A stretch of 64,000 bases of DNA, taken from Micromonospora endolithica. GTDB lineage: Bacteria; Actinomycetota; Actinomycetes; Mycobacteriales; Micromonosporaceae. The notes under the pieces were generated by a model that made no database searches, was not told the DNA's origin, and worked only from the letters and a program-made list of their open reading frames with translations. Numbering within the stretch: the first letter of the stretch is position 1; the number at the start of each line of letters is the position of its first letter. The translations under genes were made by a program, and so were the position numbers. The stretch spans positions 620,001-684,000 of the forward strand of contig NZ_RBAK01000001.1 in the NCBI RefSeq assembly GCF_003626595.1, read 5' to 3'. Shown here piece after piece: positions 33,356 through 41,912 of the stretch.

Positions 33356-36106
33356 TCACACCACGTCGGACACCCGGGTCAGGTTGGTCCGGTGCCATTC
33401 TCCGTCGCCCAGGGGACGGGACAGCAGCTGGATGTTGCCGTTCGCCGCCGTGTAGGCGATGTGCCGCTGGCCGTCGCTCAGCCACACCGACAGCAGGGTG
33501 CGACCCACCGGCGGCATGCCGTCGACCTGCACCTGGCGGACCTGCCAGGTGTCGCCGTCACCGTGCAGCTCCCACAGCCCGCCGGTGAAGTCGGCGAAGG
33601 CGACCAGCCAGGTGTCCCCGGCCGGGTCGTCGGGCAGTCGCTGCACGGCGGTCGCGCTGCACTCGGGCAGGCCGAGTTCCCCGGTCAGCGATCGGGTGTG
33701 CCAGGCGCCGTCGTCGCCGACGAAGTACATCCGGATGTCCTGCCGGTGGTCGATGCCGAACACCCGGTGCCGTTCCCCGGCCCGGTGCTCGCCCCACAAC
33801 GGCATCATGGTCAGCGGCAGCGGGTTCTCCGCCTGGGTGGCCTCGGTGAGCGAGACCTGCCCCCAGCCGTCCGGGCCCTCCCACAGCATCCGCAGGTGCT
33901 CCCCGGCGTCCCGGTACACGATCACGTCGAGGCCGGTGACCCCGTCGACGTACGCGAACGGGCTGCCGTCGGGGGCGGCGGCGCCCGGCACCGACACGTC
34001 CTCCCAGACCCAGCCCTGGCCGGGCGCCTGGGACAGCCGCACCACCCGGCCGTCCGGGGTGCCGTGGACGACCCGCTGGATCTCGCCGTTGCGGTACGCG
34101 TGCGGGCTGTACCGGACGGCGGGCGCGCCACCGCTCTCGGTGGCCAGGTCGGCCCACCACCACTGGCCCTGGTCGTGCCAGATCTGGTGCGCCCGGTCGC
34201 CGGCGCCCGCGTAGACGTACGACGGGATGCCGTCGTGGGCGAAGAACGCCGACGCGGCGGTACCCCGGCTCATCCGCGGCGCTCCCACGTCGGCGGTGAG
34301 TCTGCGCCACGTCCAGCCGTCGTCCTGTGGCTGGTGCACCACGAGGTGTCGCTCGCAGTCGGAGTAGGCCACGTGGTTGACGCCCGGAAGCACCTCCAGG
34401 CCGACGCCGTCGGTGAACGGCAGCCGCCCGTACATGGCGAAGAAGCCGTTGCGGTCGTCGGACTTGGGCACCCGGTACCAGCTCGCGTTGCGGTGCATGA
34501 CATTGCCGCTCTTGCCGTGGTCGAGGCCGAACGCGTGGCCGATCTCGTGGGTGGCGACGTGCCGGAAGTCGGGGCCGTGGCGATCGACCTCGAAGTACCC
34601 GGGCGCGTCCCAGTCGATCTTCCGGTTGAAGATGATCGGGAGTTGGCCACCCTCCTTCGGCCAGCCGGGCGCGGCGCCCCACTTGGCCACCGCGTAGACC
34701 GTCCGGAACCAGCCGGTGTCGTGGAAGACCGGGTCGTCGCCGACGGAGAAGACGATGTCCGCCGCGGCCGGGTCGGCGACCGGGGTGAACTCGAACGGTC
34801 CGTGGAAGTTCTCGCCGAGCACCGCCCGCCACTCGTCGAACGACACCTTGATCAGTTCGTGCTTCAACCCGTCGGTGAAGTCGTCCCGCGCGAACGGCAT
34901 GTCCATCGCGCCGAGGTGGTACGTCAGGTTGGTGTGCTTGAAGTGCTTGCCCACCAGGACGAACTCCGCCGTGGTCGACCGGTCCGGATTGCCGCAGCCG
35001 GGCGCGGTCAGGTGCGCGGCGGTGACGGCGTCGGGCCGCCCGGTCACCGGCAACCCGTGGAACGTCTGGTAGGCCCGCAGCGCCGTACCCAGCCCGGCCG
35101 AGGTGTCGAAGCCCGCCTCGGTGAGCAGCGTGGCGACCGCATCCAGGGGCAGGTTGGCGACGTGCGGGCGGATCAGCGAGACCGTCCCGTCCTTGACGTC
35201 ACCCACGTACGCCGTGCCGTCGGCGGTGACGGCCACCGCGTACGGGGCGTGACCGATGGCGAGGGGCTCCAGGGTCTTCGGCGCGTACGGATTGGTCGTG
35301 TCCAGGAACTGGACACCCTTGTCGGTCGCCAGCCAGGCCCGGGACAGTCCGGGGACGGCCGCCAGGTCGCGGACGCCGGCCGCGCTGGGCACCGCGCCGA
35401 GTCGCTGGCCGGTGGCCGGGTCGTGCACGCCCGCGAGCGGGTGCACCGTGCCGCCGCCGAGCGCGCCGACGTAGACCATGCCGTCGTGGGCGACGGCCAG
35501 CGAACCCGGTTGCAGGTGCGCCGGCTCGATCGGCGCCACGGTCAGCGTCCCGTCCGGGCGGAGCACGGCCAGCGCGTCGTCGGCCGGCACCAGGCCCTTG
35601 ACGTACAGCGTCGCGTACACGGTGCCGTCGGGCGCCACCGCGAGGCGGATCGGCGACGACGGCAGCGGCACGAAGCGCCGCTTCGTCGGGTCCGCCAGGT
35701 CGATCACGTGCAGCCGCTTGTGTGCCCAGTCGGCCGTGTACAGCAGGTCGGCCACCGGGTCCACGGCGATCGCGATCAGCCCGAAGCCGATCGGGATGTC
35801 GGTCACCGTCCCGGTGCCCAGGTCGCAGCGGGAGACGCTGTAGCTCTGCACGCCACGATTCATCACGTACGCCTGGTTGCGGCCGGGGTGCCAGGCGACC
35901 GCGCGCGGCTCGTGACCGACCGGCAGCGACGGCCGGACCGGGGCGAGGGTACGCGGGTCGAGCAGATGGAGCCGACCCGCGCCGGAGGCCGGATAGTGGG
36001 CGACGAGCAGCGCCGTGCCGGTGTCCGTGATGGCGTGCACCGAACCGGGATCCTCGGCCGTGCCCAGGCCGACCTGGAGCTGTGGTGCTGGCGTGGGCGC
36101 CGTCAT
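33356..36106 (-). CDS. Matrixin-like zinc metalloprotease with N-terminal beta-propeller
   Basis: 916 residues from the ATG at 36106 (GGGAG 6 bases upstream). About 1-315 is a seven-bladed NHL/YVTN-type propeller (VAWHPGRNQAYVMNRG, LAVAPDGTVYATLYVKG, VAVTADGTAYVGDVKDG). About 318-367 is a peptidoglycan-binding-like helix bundle (LRAYQTFHGLPVTGRPDAVT). It is followed by GCGNPD at 370-375, close to the PRCGxPD cysteine switch that keeps matrix metalloproteases inactive. The catalytic domain carries the zinc motif HEIGHAFGLDH (H520, E521, H524, H530) and a Met-turn VMH at 536-538. The rest (about 560-916) is Trp-rich repeats that look like a second propeller. I see no signal peptide, which is odd for this family. 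Confidence 0.87.
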   Translation of the reverse strand: MTAPTPAPQLQVGLGTAEDPGSVHAITDTGTALLVAHYPASGAGRLHLLDPRTLAPVRPSLPVGHEPRAVAWHPGRNQAYVMNRGVQSYSVSRCDLGTGTVTDIPIGFGLIAIAVDPVADLLYTADWAHKRLHVIDLADPTKRRFVPLPSSPIRLAVAPDGTVYATLYVKGLVPADDALAVLRPDGTLTVAPIEPAHLQPGSLAVAHDGMVYVGALGGGTVHPLAGVHDPATGQRLGAVPSAAGVRDLAAVPGLSRAWLATDKGVQFLDTTNPYAPKTLEPLAIGHAPYAVAVTADGTAYVGDVKDGTVSLIRPHVANLPLDAVATLLTEAGFDTSAGLGTALRAYQTFHGLPVTGRPDAVTAAHLTAPGCGNPDRSTTAEFVLVGKHFKHTNLTYHLGAMDMPFARDDFTDGLKHELIKVSFDEWRAVLGENFHGPFEFTPVADPAAADIVFSVGDDPVFHDTGWFRTVYAVAKWGAAPGWPKEGGQLPIIFNRKIDWDAPGYFEVDRHGPDFRHVATHEIGHAFGLDHGKSGNVMHRNASWYRVPKSDDRNGFFAMYGRLPFTDGVGLEVLPGVNHVAYSDCERHLVVHQPQDDGWTWRRLTADVGAPRMSRGTAASAFFAHDGIPSYVYAGAGDRAHQIWHDQGQWWWADLATESGGAPAVRYSPHAYRNGEIQRVVHGTPDGRVVRLSQAPGQGWVWEDVSVPGAAAPDGSPFAYVDGVTGLDVIVYRDAGEHLRMLWEGPDGWGQVSLTEATQAENPLPLTMMPLWGEHRAGERHRVFGIDHRQDIRMYFVGDDGAWHTRSLTGELGLPECSATAVQRLPDDPAGDTWLVAFADFTGGLWELHGDGDTWQVRQVQVDGMPPVGRTLLSVWLSDGQRHIAYTAANGNIQLLSRPLGDGEWHRTNLTRVSDVV

Positions 36107-36240
36107 GACCGTCTCCCTTCGCTCCGCGCGGAGTCCCTTCGTGACAGACGGTAGGACAGCATCGGTGACCTGCGAATTCTTCGTCGTTGATCCGGCAGTG
36201 CGGGTCCGGGGTCGGGTGACATCCTCTTGACATGCATCGA

Positions 36241-36254
36241 TGTGAGCGCTAACA
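36241..36254. promoter_or_regulatory. LacI-type operator upstream of the GH43 pair
   Basis: TGTGAGCGCTAACA is a near-perfect palindrome around AGCGCT (6 of 7 pairs), of the type used by LacI-family sugar regulators in actinomycetes. It is 135 bases before the first GH43 gene and also 135 bases before the divergent metalloprotease gene. A weaker AGCGCTA copy overlaps the ribosome-binding site of the second GH43 gene near 37868-37874. Confidence 0.6.
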
Positions 36255-36388
36255 CTACTTGCGGGTCCAAGTAACACCGCCGCAACGCCGTGGTAACGCG
36301 TGCGGTGCCCGGTCCCCCCGCGCCGGCTCCCCACCCGCGGCGCACCGACTGCCTCGCCCGCTGACCGTTCCCAGTCCAGGAGGACGTC

Positions 36389-37834
36389 GTGACCCTCACC
36401 TTGCGGCGGCTGGCGCTGACCAGCCTGATCAGCGTGTTGCTGCTGGCCGTGATGGCGGTCCCCGGTCGGCCGGCGGCCGCGGCCGATCCGTACACCGGCT
36501 ATCTGATGGCCCACTTCACCGGCGAGTCCGCCACCGGCCAGCAGATCCACCTCGCCCACAGCACCGACGGCCTGCGCTGGACGGATCTGCACAACGGTGC
36601 TCCCGTGCTGCGCACCACCGTCGGCACCGGCGGCGTACGGGATCCCGCCGTGGTCCGGTCCCCGGCCGGCGACCGCTACTGGATCGTGGCCACCGATCTG
36701 TGCATCGGGTGCGGCCAGAACTGGGACGCAGCCATCAACAACGGTAGTCGCAGCCTCGTCGTCTGGGAGTCCACCGACCTGGTCAACTGGTCGGCGCCGT
36801 GGCTGCTCGACGTCGCCGGTGGCATCCCCGGCGGACGCAACGCCTGGGCGCCGGAGGTCGTCTGGAACCCGGCGACCAACGACTACGTCCTCTACTGGGC
36901 CACGAACGTGCCGCAGAACGGTGTGACCAAGCACCGCATCTACGCCGCACGGACCACCAACTTCCGCAGCATCACCACGCCGCAGCCCTACATCGTGCGT
37001 CCCGGCACCCAGGAGATCATCGACACCCAGATCGTCGAACTGCCGCCCGGGGTCGGCAACTACCGATACGTCCGGGCCTCCCGCGACGGCCAGATCACCA
37101 TCGAGGGCAGCAACACGATCCTCGGGACCTGGACGCCGCTGGGCAACCTGTCCGGGATCGGGCTGACCGGCGCGCAGGTCGAAGGTCCGATGTGGATGAG
37201 GTTCAACGACCGCCCCGAGTGGACGCTGTATCTCGACCAGTACGCGTCCGGACGTGGCTACCTGCCGGTGCTGACCAGCAACCCGTCGGACACCGCGACC
37301 TACCGGGTGCCGGCCGCCGGTTCGTACCAGCTGGGCGCCACCCGCAAGCGCCACGGCGCGATCCTCAACCTGACCGCCGCCGAGCAGTCCCGCGTGCTGG
37401 CCCGGTGGGGCAACAGCACACCGGTCAGCCGGCTCCAGTCGTACAACTTCGCCGACCGGTACGTGCGGCACGCCGACTACGACGCCCGGATCGACGCGAA
37501 CGTCAGCCCGCTCGCGGACTCGCAGTGGCGCATCGTGCCCGGCCTGGCCGGTGACAGCGGGGGCAACGTGTCACTGGAGTCGGTGAACTACCCCGGCCAC
37601 TTCCTGCGCCACTACAACTACGACTTCGTGCTGGCGGAGAACGACAACAGCGCCACCTTCCGGGCCGACGCGACATTCACCCGGGTGCCCGGTCTGGCCG
37701 ACGCCTCGGCGGTGTCGTTCCGGTCCTACAACTTCCCCGACCGCTACCTGCGCCACTACGACTACCTGCTGCGGCTCGACCCGATCACCTCCGCCACCGG
37801 CCGCGCCGACGCCACCTTCCGGATCACCGGCTGA
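36389..37834 (+). CDS. Secreted GH43 glycosidase with C-terminal AbfB (CBM42) domain
   Basis: Predicted extracellular arabinan or arabinoxylan hydrolase, 481 residues from the GTG at 36389 (AGGAGG 5 bases upstream). The signal peptide is TLRRLALTSLISVLLLAVMAV ending near RPAAAA. The five-bladed GH43 domain spans about 35-325, with GGVRDPAVVRSPAGDRYWIVATD (the pKa-modulating Asp) and AQVEGPMWMRF (catalytic Glu). The AbfB arabinose-binding domain (about 345-481) has its three-fold repeat: SYNFADRYVRHADYDARID, NYPGHFLRHYNYDFVL and SYNFPDRYLRHYDYLLRLD. AbfB suggests arabinofuranosyl side chains as target. It is 44 bases from the next gene and probably co-transcribed with it. Confidence 0.93.
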   Translation: MTLTLRRLALTSLISVLLLAVMAVPGRPAAAADPYTGYLMAHFTGESATGQQIHLAHSTDGLRWTDLHNGAPVLRTTVGTGGVRDPAVVRSPAGDRYWIVATDLCIGCGQNWDAAINNGSRSLVVWESTDLVNWSAPWLLDVAGGIPGGRNAWAPEVVWNPATNDYVLYWATNVPQNGVTKHRIYAARTTNFRSITTPQPYIVRPGTQEIIDTQIVELPPGVGNYRYVRASRDGQITIEGSNTILGTWTPLGNLSGIGLTGAQVEGPMWMRFNDRPEWTLYLDQYASGRGYLPVLTSNPSDTATYRVPAAGSYQLGATRKRHGAILNLTAAEQSRVLARWGNSTPVSRLQSYNFADRYVRHADYDARIDANVSPLADSQWRIVPGLAGDSGGNVSLESVNYPGHFLRHYNYDFVLAENDNSATFRADATFTRVPGLADASAVSFRSYNFPDRYLRHYDYLLRLDPITSATGRADATFRITG

Positions 37835-37878
37835 ACCGCGCCCGTACCGATGTTGACGATCACATTGGAGCGCTACTC

Positions 37879-39327
37879 ATGGTGTTTTCCGCCCGCATAC
37901 GGAGATCCGTCGTCCTGCTGGGGCTCGTCGCCGCGCTCGTCGCCGCGCCGGCGATCTCCCGGCCGGCGGCGGCCCAACTCATCACCGTCAACAACCCGGT
38001 CATCTCGCAACGCGCCGACACCGCCATCTACAAGCACACCGACGGCTACTACTACATGACGGCCTCCGTGCCGGACTACAAGCGGGTCGAGGTGCGCCGG
38101 TCGACCACCCTGCAGGGACTCGGCTCCGCCGCGACGAGCAACGCGTTCGTCGCACCGTCGAGCGGCCCGCTGTCCGGATGGATCTGGGCACCGGACATCC
38201 GCTTCCACGACGGCGCCTGGTACATGTACTTCTCGGCGTCACCCGGCGAGGCGGTGTTCAACCAGCGGTTGTACTGGATCCGCAACACCTGCGCGAACCC
38301 GATGACCTGCTCGTGGAGCGCCCCGCAGCGCTTCGACACCGGGTGGGACTCCTTCCAGCTGGACCCGGCCTCCTTCGTCAACCGCGGAGTCCGCTACTTC
38401 GTGTGGGCTCAGGACAGCCCGTCGACGAACTACAACAGCCACCTGTACATCGCCCGGATGAACGGACCGACCGGCATCACCGGACCCACGGTGGAGATCG
38501 CCCGCCCGACGCACGGCTGGGAGATGGAGGGCGTGGCCGGCGTGGTGGAGGGACCGTCGCCGTTGGTGAAGAACGGTCGGGTGTACATCGCCTACTCGGC
38601 GTCCGCGACGGACTCCCGGTACAAGTTGGGGCTGCTCTCCTCCTGGGACGACGCCGACCTGCTGAACACCGCCTCCTGGTACAAGCACCCCGCCCCGGTC
38701 TTCCAGACCGCCAACGGCGTCTACGGACCCGGCCACGGCAGCTTCACCGTGGCGGAGGACGGTCAGACGGACCTGCTCGTCTACCATGCCCGCGACTACG
38801 CCACCCCCCGCCCGGACGCGTTGACCGACCCCAACCGGCACACCCGCATCCAGCAGCTCTACTGGCGGGAGAACGGTGACCCCTTCTTCGGCCAGCCGAT
38901 CGCGAACACCGTCACGAACCCGGGGATCCGCGGCCGGCACAGCAACCGGTGCGTCGACAACTACGAGTTCAACCCCACTCCCGGTGCCCTCGTACGGCTC
39001 TGGGACTGCAACGGCAACGCGGCGCAGCAGTGGGAGTTCACCTACCGGGCCGGCAGCTACTACGAGATCCGCAACCGCAACACCGGAACCTGCCTGGACG
39101 ACCTCAACGCCAACACCGCCCCCAACGCGGACGTCGGCCTGTACCCGTGCAACGGCTCGACCGCCCAGCGCTGGACCATCCAGGACCGGGGCAACGGCTG
39201 GTTCTCGCTGCGCAACGTGGCCGGCGACATGTGTCTGGACAACTACAACTGGGACCCGGCCAACGGTGCCCGCCTCTCGCTCTACCCGTGCAACGGCCTG
39301 GCCGCGCAACTCTGGCGCCGGGGCTAG
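37879..39327 (+). CDS. Secreted GH43 glycosidase with C-terminal ricin-type lectin (CBM13) domain
   Basis: 482 residues from the ATG at 37879. A signal peptide (RIRRSVVLLGLVAALVAAPAISRPAAA) precedes a GH43 domain (about 33-335): ISQRADTAIYKHTDGYYYMTAS (general base Asp), DSFQLDPASFVNRGVRYFVWA and VAGVVEGPSPLVKNGRVYI (acid Glu). About 345-482 is a beta-trefoil lectin with three QxW-like repeats (AAQQW, AQRWTI, AAQLWRR) and paired Cys. The likely substrate is arabinan or a related arabinose-containing glycan. GGAG lies 8 bases before the ATG. It follows the first GH43 gene closely and should form one operon with it. Confidence 0.93.
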   Translation: MVFSARIRRSVVLLGLVAALVAAPAISRPAAAQLITVNNPVISQRADTAIYKHTDGYYYMTASVPDYKRVEVRRSTTLQGLGSAATSNAFVAPSSGPLSGWIWAPDIRFHDGAWYMYFSASPGEAVFNQRLYWIRNTCANPMTCSWSAPQRFDTGWDSFQLDPASFVNRGVRYFVWAQDSPSTNYNSHLYIARMNGPTGITGPTVEIARPTHGWEMEGVAGVVEGPSPLVKNGRVYIAYSASATDSRYKLGLLSSWDDADLLNTASWYKHPAPVFQTANGVYGPGHGSFTVAEDGQTDLLVYHARDYATPRPDALTDPNRHTRIQQLYWRENGDPFFGQPIANTVTNPGIRGRHSNRCVDNYEFNPTPGALVRLWDCNGNAAQQWEFTYRAGSYYEIRNRNTGTCLDDLNANTAPNADVGLYPCNGSTAQRWTIQDRGNGWFSLRNVAGDMCLDNYNWDPANGARLSLYPCNGLAAQLWRRG

Positions 39328-39490
39328 TTCGCCCCGCGGACCGACCCGTGACGGTCGTACGACGTCGATCGGCGACTCACTGTCAACCCCCGCAGACACT
39401 GTCAGGTGTCACTGTCTTCCGCAGACTTGACCCGGCAGATCACCAGGCCACCTTCCCTGGCACGCCCCTTGCGGAGGGAGAACCCCTTTC

Positions 39491-39841
39491 TTGCACTTCT
39501 CACCACGCCGGCTGCGCGCAGCCCGCGCACCGGTCGCGAGCGCCGTCGCCGGCCTGCTGGCCGTGCTCCTGCTTCTGACGGTCGCCGCCTGGGGGCGCCG
39601 CGGGCCGAGGCGGTCACGGAGCCCGGCGCCGACGGCTCGACGATCTGCACCCGCCAGCTCGACTACCGCGGACTCCAGATCGAGTGGACCTTTGATTCCG
39701 GTCGACGCCAAGCACGTGTTCCAGCCGGCTCCCGCGCTGGGCACGGGCAAGATCCAGAAGACCATCCTGGGTGGCTGCCCGCACCCCAACGAGGCCGGAC
39801 ACACCGACCTGGCGAAGGAGTCGCGGAAGGCGCTGGGCTGA
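39491..39841 (+). pseudogene. Remnant of a secreted SGNH/GDSL-type hydrolase
   Basis: A TTG at 39491 with GGAGGGAG upstream begins a normal signal peptide (SPRRLRAARAPVASAVAGLL then AVLLLLTVAAW). At a run of five G (39590-39594) the sensible reading moves to another frame (APRAEAVTEPGADGSTICTR). Near 39694 it moves back to the first frame, giving a C-terminal piece IPVDAKHVFQPAPALGTG and CPHPNEAGHTDLAKESRKAL. The last part resembles block V of SGNH hydrolases, where His is catalytic. The middle of the enzyme, some 150-200 residues including the GDS and GGND blocks, is missing. I infer a decayed gene with a frameshift and an internal deletion. Confidence 0.6.
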
Positions 39842-39979
39842 ACGCGACGGCGGGGCCCTGGTTTACGGAGGGCCCCCGCCCTGCGGTCCGCCGGACGTGG
39901 CTTCCGGGATGCGGACCAGCCCGAACGTCTCCTGGTACGGCAGCCCGACGTGCTTGCGGTCGATGTCTACCCTGGCCCG

Positions 39980-40828
39980 GTGACCTTCCTGACGGTCGTC
40001 CTGGCAGTCGCCGGGTTCTTCGGATTCGCGATGCTGGTGCTGGCGCCGGTGCTGCTCGCCCTGGCCGTGTCGGACGGCCGCCAGCGCCGATGGGTCCGCC
40101 GGCACGCCGTGTCGCCCTGTGCCGCGCTACGCCCCGGCACCGGCCTGCCCCGCCGGTTCGCCGTATACGGCGAGACCGTGCCGGGCCCCGACGGACCGGT
40201 CGTCGCGCCGCTGTCCGGCGTCGAGGCGGTGTGGTTCCAGACGATCGTGTACTCCGACGACAGCGTCGGCGACCCGGGCCTCACCCGGACGGTCATCCTG
40301 CATGAACAGTCGGCCGGCGACCCCTTCGGGGTGGCCGACGGCACCGGCACGGTCGCCGTGACGGCGGACATCCTCCAGGCGTCCCGCGCCGACCCGCGCC
40401 CGTCGGTGTGGGCGCGCACCCGACTACCGGTGGCGGACGCCGGTCCCACGCCGGTACGGACCGTCGTCAACGAGGAGACCACGAGCCACCGCCGCAACGG
40501 CCGGTGGCTCCAGCAGCTCATCGATCGGGGAGCCGTCCGGCCGGACGCGGCGAGGCGCGTGGACCGGGTGCGGGTCGTCGAGCAGGTCGTGCCGCCCGGC
40601 GTCCCGCTGCACGTGATCGGTCAGCCCGTAATCCTCGACGGCGGGATCGCCGCGCTCACGCTGCCCCGAACCGGCCGCTACCTCGTGCTGAGCCGGGAGC
40701 CGTCGGCGACCGAGCGGGAACTCGCCGGCGGTCGCACCTACGGCACGGGGTGCGCGATCTGGGCCGCGGTGGCCGGCGCGGCCTGTTTCGCCGTGGTCTG
40801 GGGTATCAGCTTCGCGCTGGCCAGGTGA
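39980..40828 (+). CDS. GIDE-domain-like membrane protein, unknown function
   Basis: About 282 residues, starting at a GTG at 39980 that lies 7 bases after a TACCCT hexamer, which suggests a leaderless transcript; GTG 39950 is the alternative. One N-terminal membrane segment (TFLTVVLAVAGFFGFAMLVLAPVLLALAV) and one at the C-terminus (GCAIWAAVAGAACFAVVWGISFAL) bracket a soluble domain with RRFAVYGETVPGPDGPVVAPLSGVEAVWFQTIVY, similar to the GIDE domain of E3 ubiquitin ligase-like membrane proteins. Bacterial members have no assigned role. The match is from memory of the pattern and is tentative. Confidence 0.65.
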   Translation: MTFLTVVLAVAGFFGFAMLVLAPVLLALAVSDGRQRRWVRRHAVSPCAALRPGTGLPRRFAVYGETVPGPDGPVVAPLSGVEAVWFQTIVYSDDSVGDPGLTRTVILHEQSAGDPFGVADGTGTVAVTADILQASRADPRPSVWARTRLPVADAGPTPVRTVVNEETTSHRRNGRWLQQLIDRGAVRPDAARRVDRVRVVEQVVPPGVPLHVIGQPVILDGGIAALTLPRTGRYLVLSREPSATERELAGGRTYGTGCAIWAAVAGAACFAVVWGISFALAR

Positions 40829-40920
40829 CGGCAGCGGGGCACCGGAAGCCGGCAGGGACCGGTCGCCGCACCAGGGCATGGGGCCGTTCGGCGGTGCCGC
40901 AGCCGCGCCGTGACCTCAGG

Positions 40921-41832
40921 CTAGGACCCGACAACCTCGTCGGCGCGCTTGCGCAGCCGCTTCGCCAGGCTCGTCCCGGCCAGGTTGTAGCCCAGCGTGA
41001 ACATGTCCGCCTGCCCGGACTGCGCCCGCACCTGGTCGGCCTGACCGCGCAGCTCAGCGGCGAACCGCTGCCGCCAGTGCAACTCGGCCGGCGTGATCCC
41101 GACCGCCGCCAACACCTCGGCCCGGCCGCGGCGCAGCTCGTGAGTCTCGGCTTCGAGCGCGGTCAGGCGCTCGTAGGCGTCGTCGAGGCCGTCGAGTTCC
41201 GGCCGGAGCGCGTCCAGCGCCGCCGCCGCGATCGGCCCTGATCCGGTACGCAGCCCGCTGTACGACCACCAACGCAGCAGCTCGCCCTCGATCAACCGCA
41301 ACCAGTACGACTGCCGGTCCGGGGGCAGCTGGGACAGTGCTGCTCCCAGACCCTGGCGGGCCAGGGTCTGCGGCGGCTCCTCCTCCTCCTCGGGCGGGAC
41401 TGCGGTGGCACCCGTGCCTGGTCCCGGTCGATGCGGCCCCGGATCGGTGGCCGCGAGGTGGGCCGCACGGCTCTCCAGGTTGCCGAGGAAGGCGTTACGG
41501 CCGGCGCGGAAACCCATGGCGTACATCTGCGGGGCGGTGTCCGGTCCTGCCCGCAGCTCGGCAGCCTCAAGGGCCAGCGCCCGGGCCACGGTGGTCCCGG
41601 GCGGTGGGAGCGCGACCGCGGCGAGGTCGCCGCCAGGTTGCCCGAGGCGGTCCCGTTCCTCCTCCAGCCGCGCGATCTCCCGGCGGGCGTCATCGAGCGC
41701 GAGGAGAGCTGGCATCAGGTCCAGGATTTCGCGCGCCATCGCCCGTGGCGTGTCCGGGTGCGCGGTCGGCATCAGACGCGCCAGCACGTCGGCGACCACG
41801 CCCTTGCGCACATCGGTCTGATCGAAGCCCAC
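40921..41832 (-). CDS. Hypothetical helical protein
   Basis: 303 residues from the GTG at 41832. I do not recognise the family. The N-terminal 65 residues (VRKGVVADVLARLMPTAHPD, then MAREILDLMPALLALDDARREIARLEEERDRL) end in a short coiled coil. A Glu/Pro-rich linker near residue 150 (PPEEEEEPPQ) separates two similar halves: each has an MYAMGFRAGRNAFLGNLE- or MFTLGYNLAGTSLAKRL-type helix, so the protein may contain an internal duplication. No signal peptide or membrane segment is seen. It precedes no obvious partner except the membrane coiled-coil gene upstream on the same strand. Confidence 0.65.
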   Translation of the reverse strand: MGFDQTDVRKGVVADVLARLMPTAHPDTPRAMAREILDLMPALLALDDARREIARLEEERDRLGQPGGDLAAVALPPPGTTVARALALEAAELRAGPDTAPQMYAMGFRAGRNAFLGNLESRAAHLAATDPGPHRPGPGTGATAVPPEEEEEPPQTLARQGLGAALSQLPPDRQSYWLRLIEGELLRWWSYSGLRTGSGPIAAAALDALRPELDGLDDAYERLTALEAETHELRRGRAEVLAAVGITPAELHWRQRFAAELRGQADQVRAQSGQADMFTLGYNLAGTSLAKRLRKRADEVVGS

Positions 41833-41912
41833 GACTGCAGTCTTCCACAATCGACACTCACACCGGTTCACGAGCAGTACGGATGCGGGAGCTGCGTCCG
41901 GGCCCGCCCGCG

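Noticed and set aside
36107..37471. Upstream continuation of the metalloprotease frame by 455 codons
   Set aside because: It is antisense to the GH43-AbfB gene. The ATG at 36106 has a proper binding site and begins the conserved propeller.
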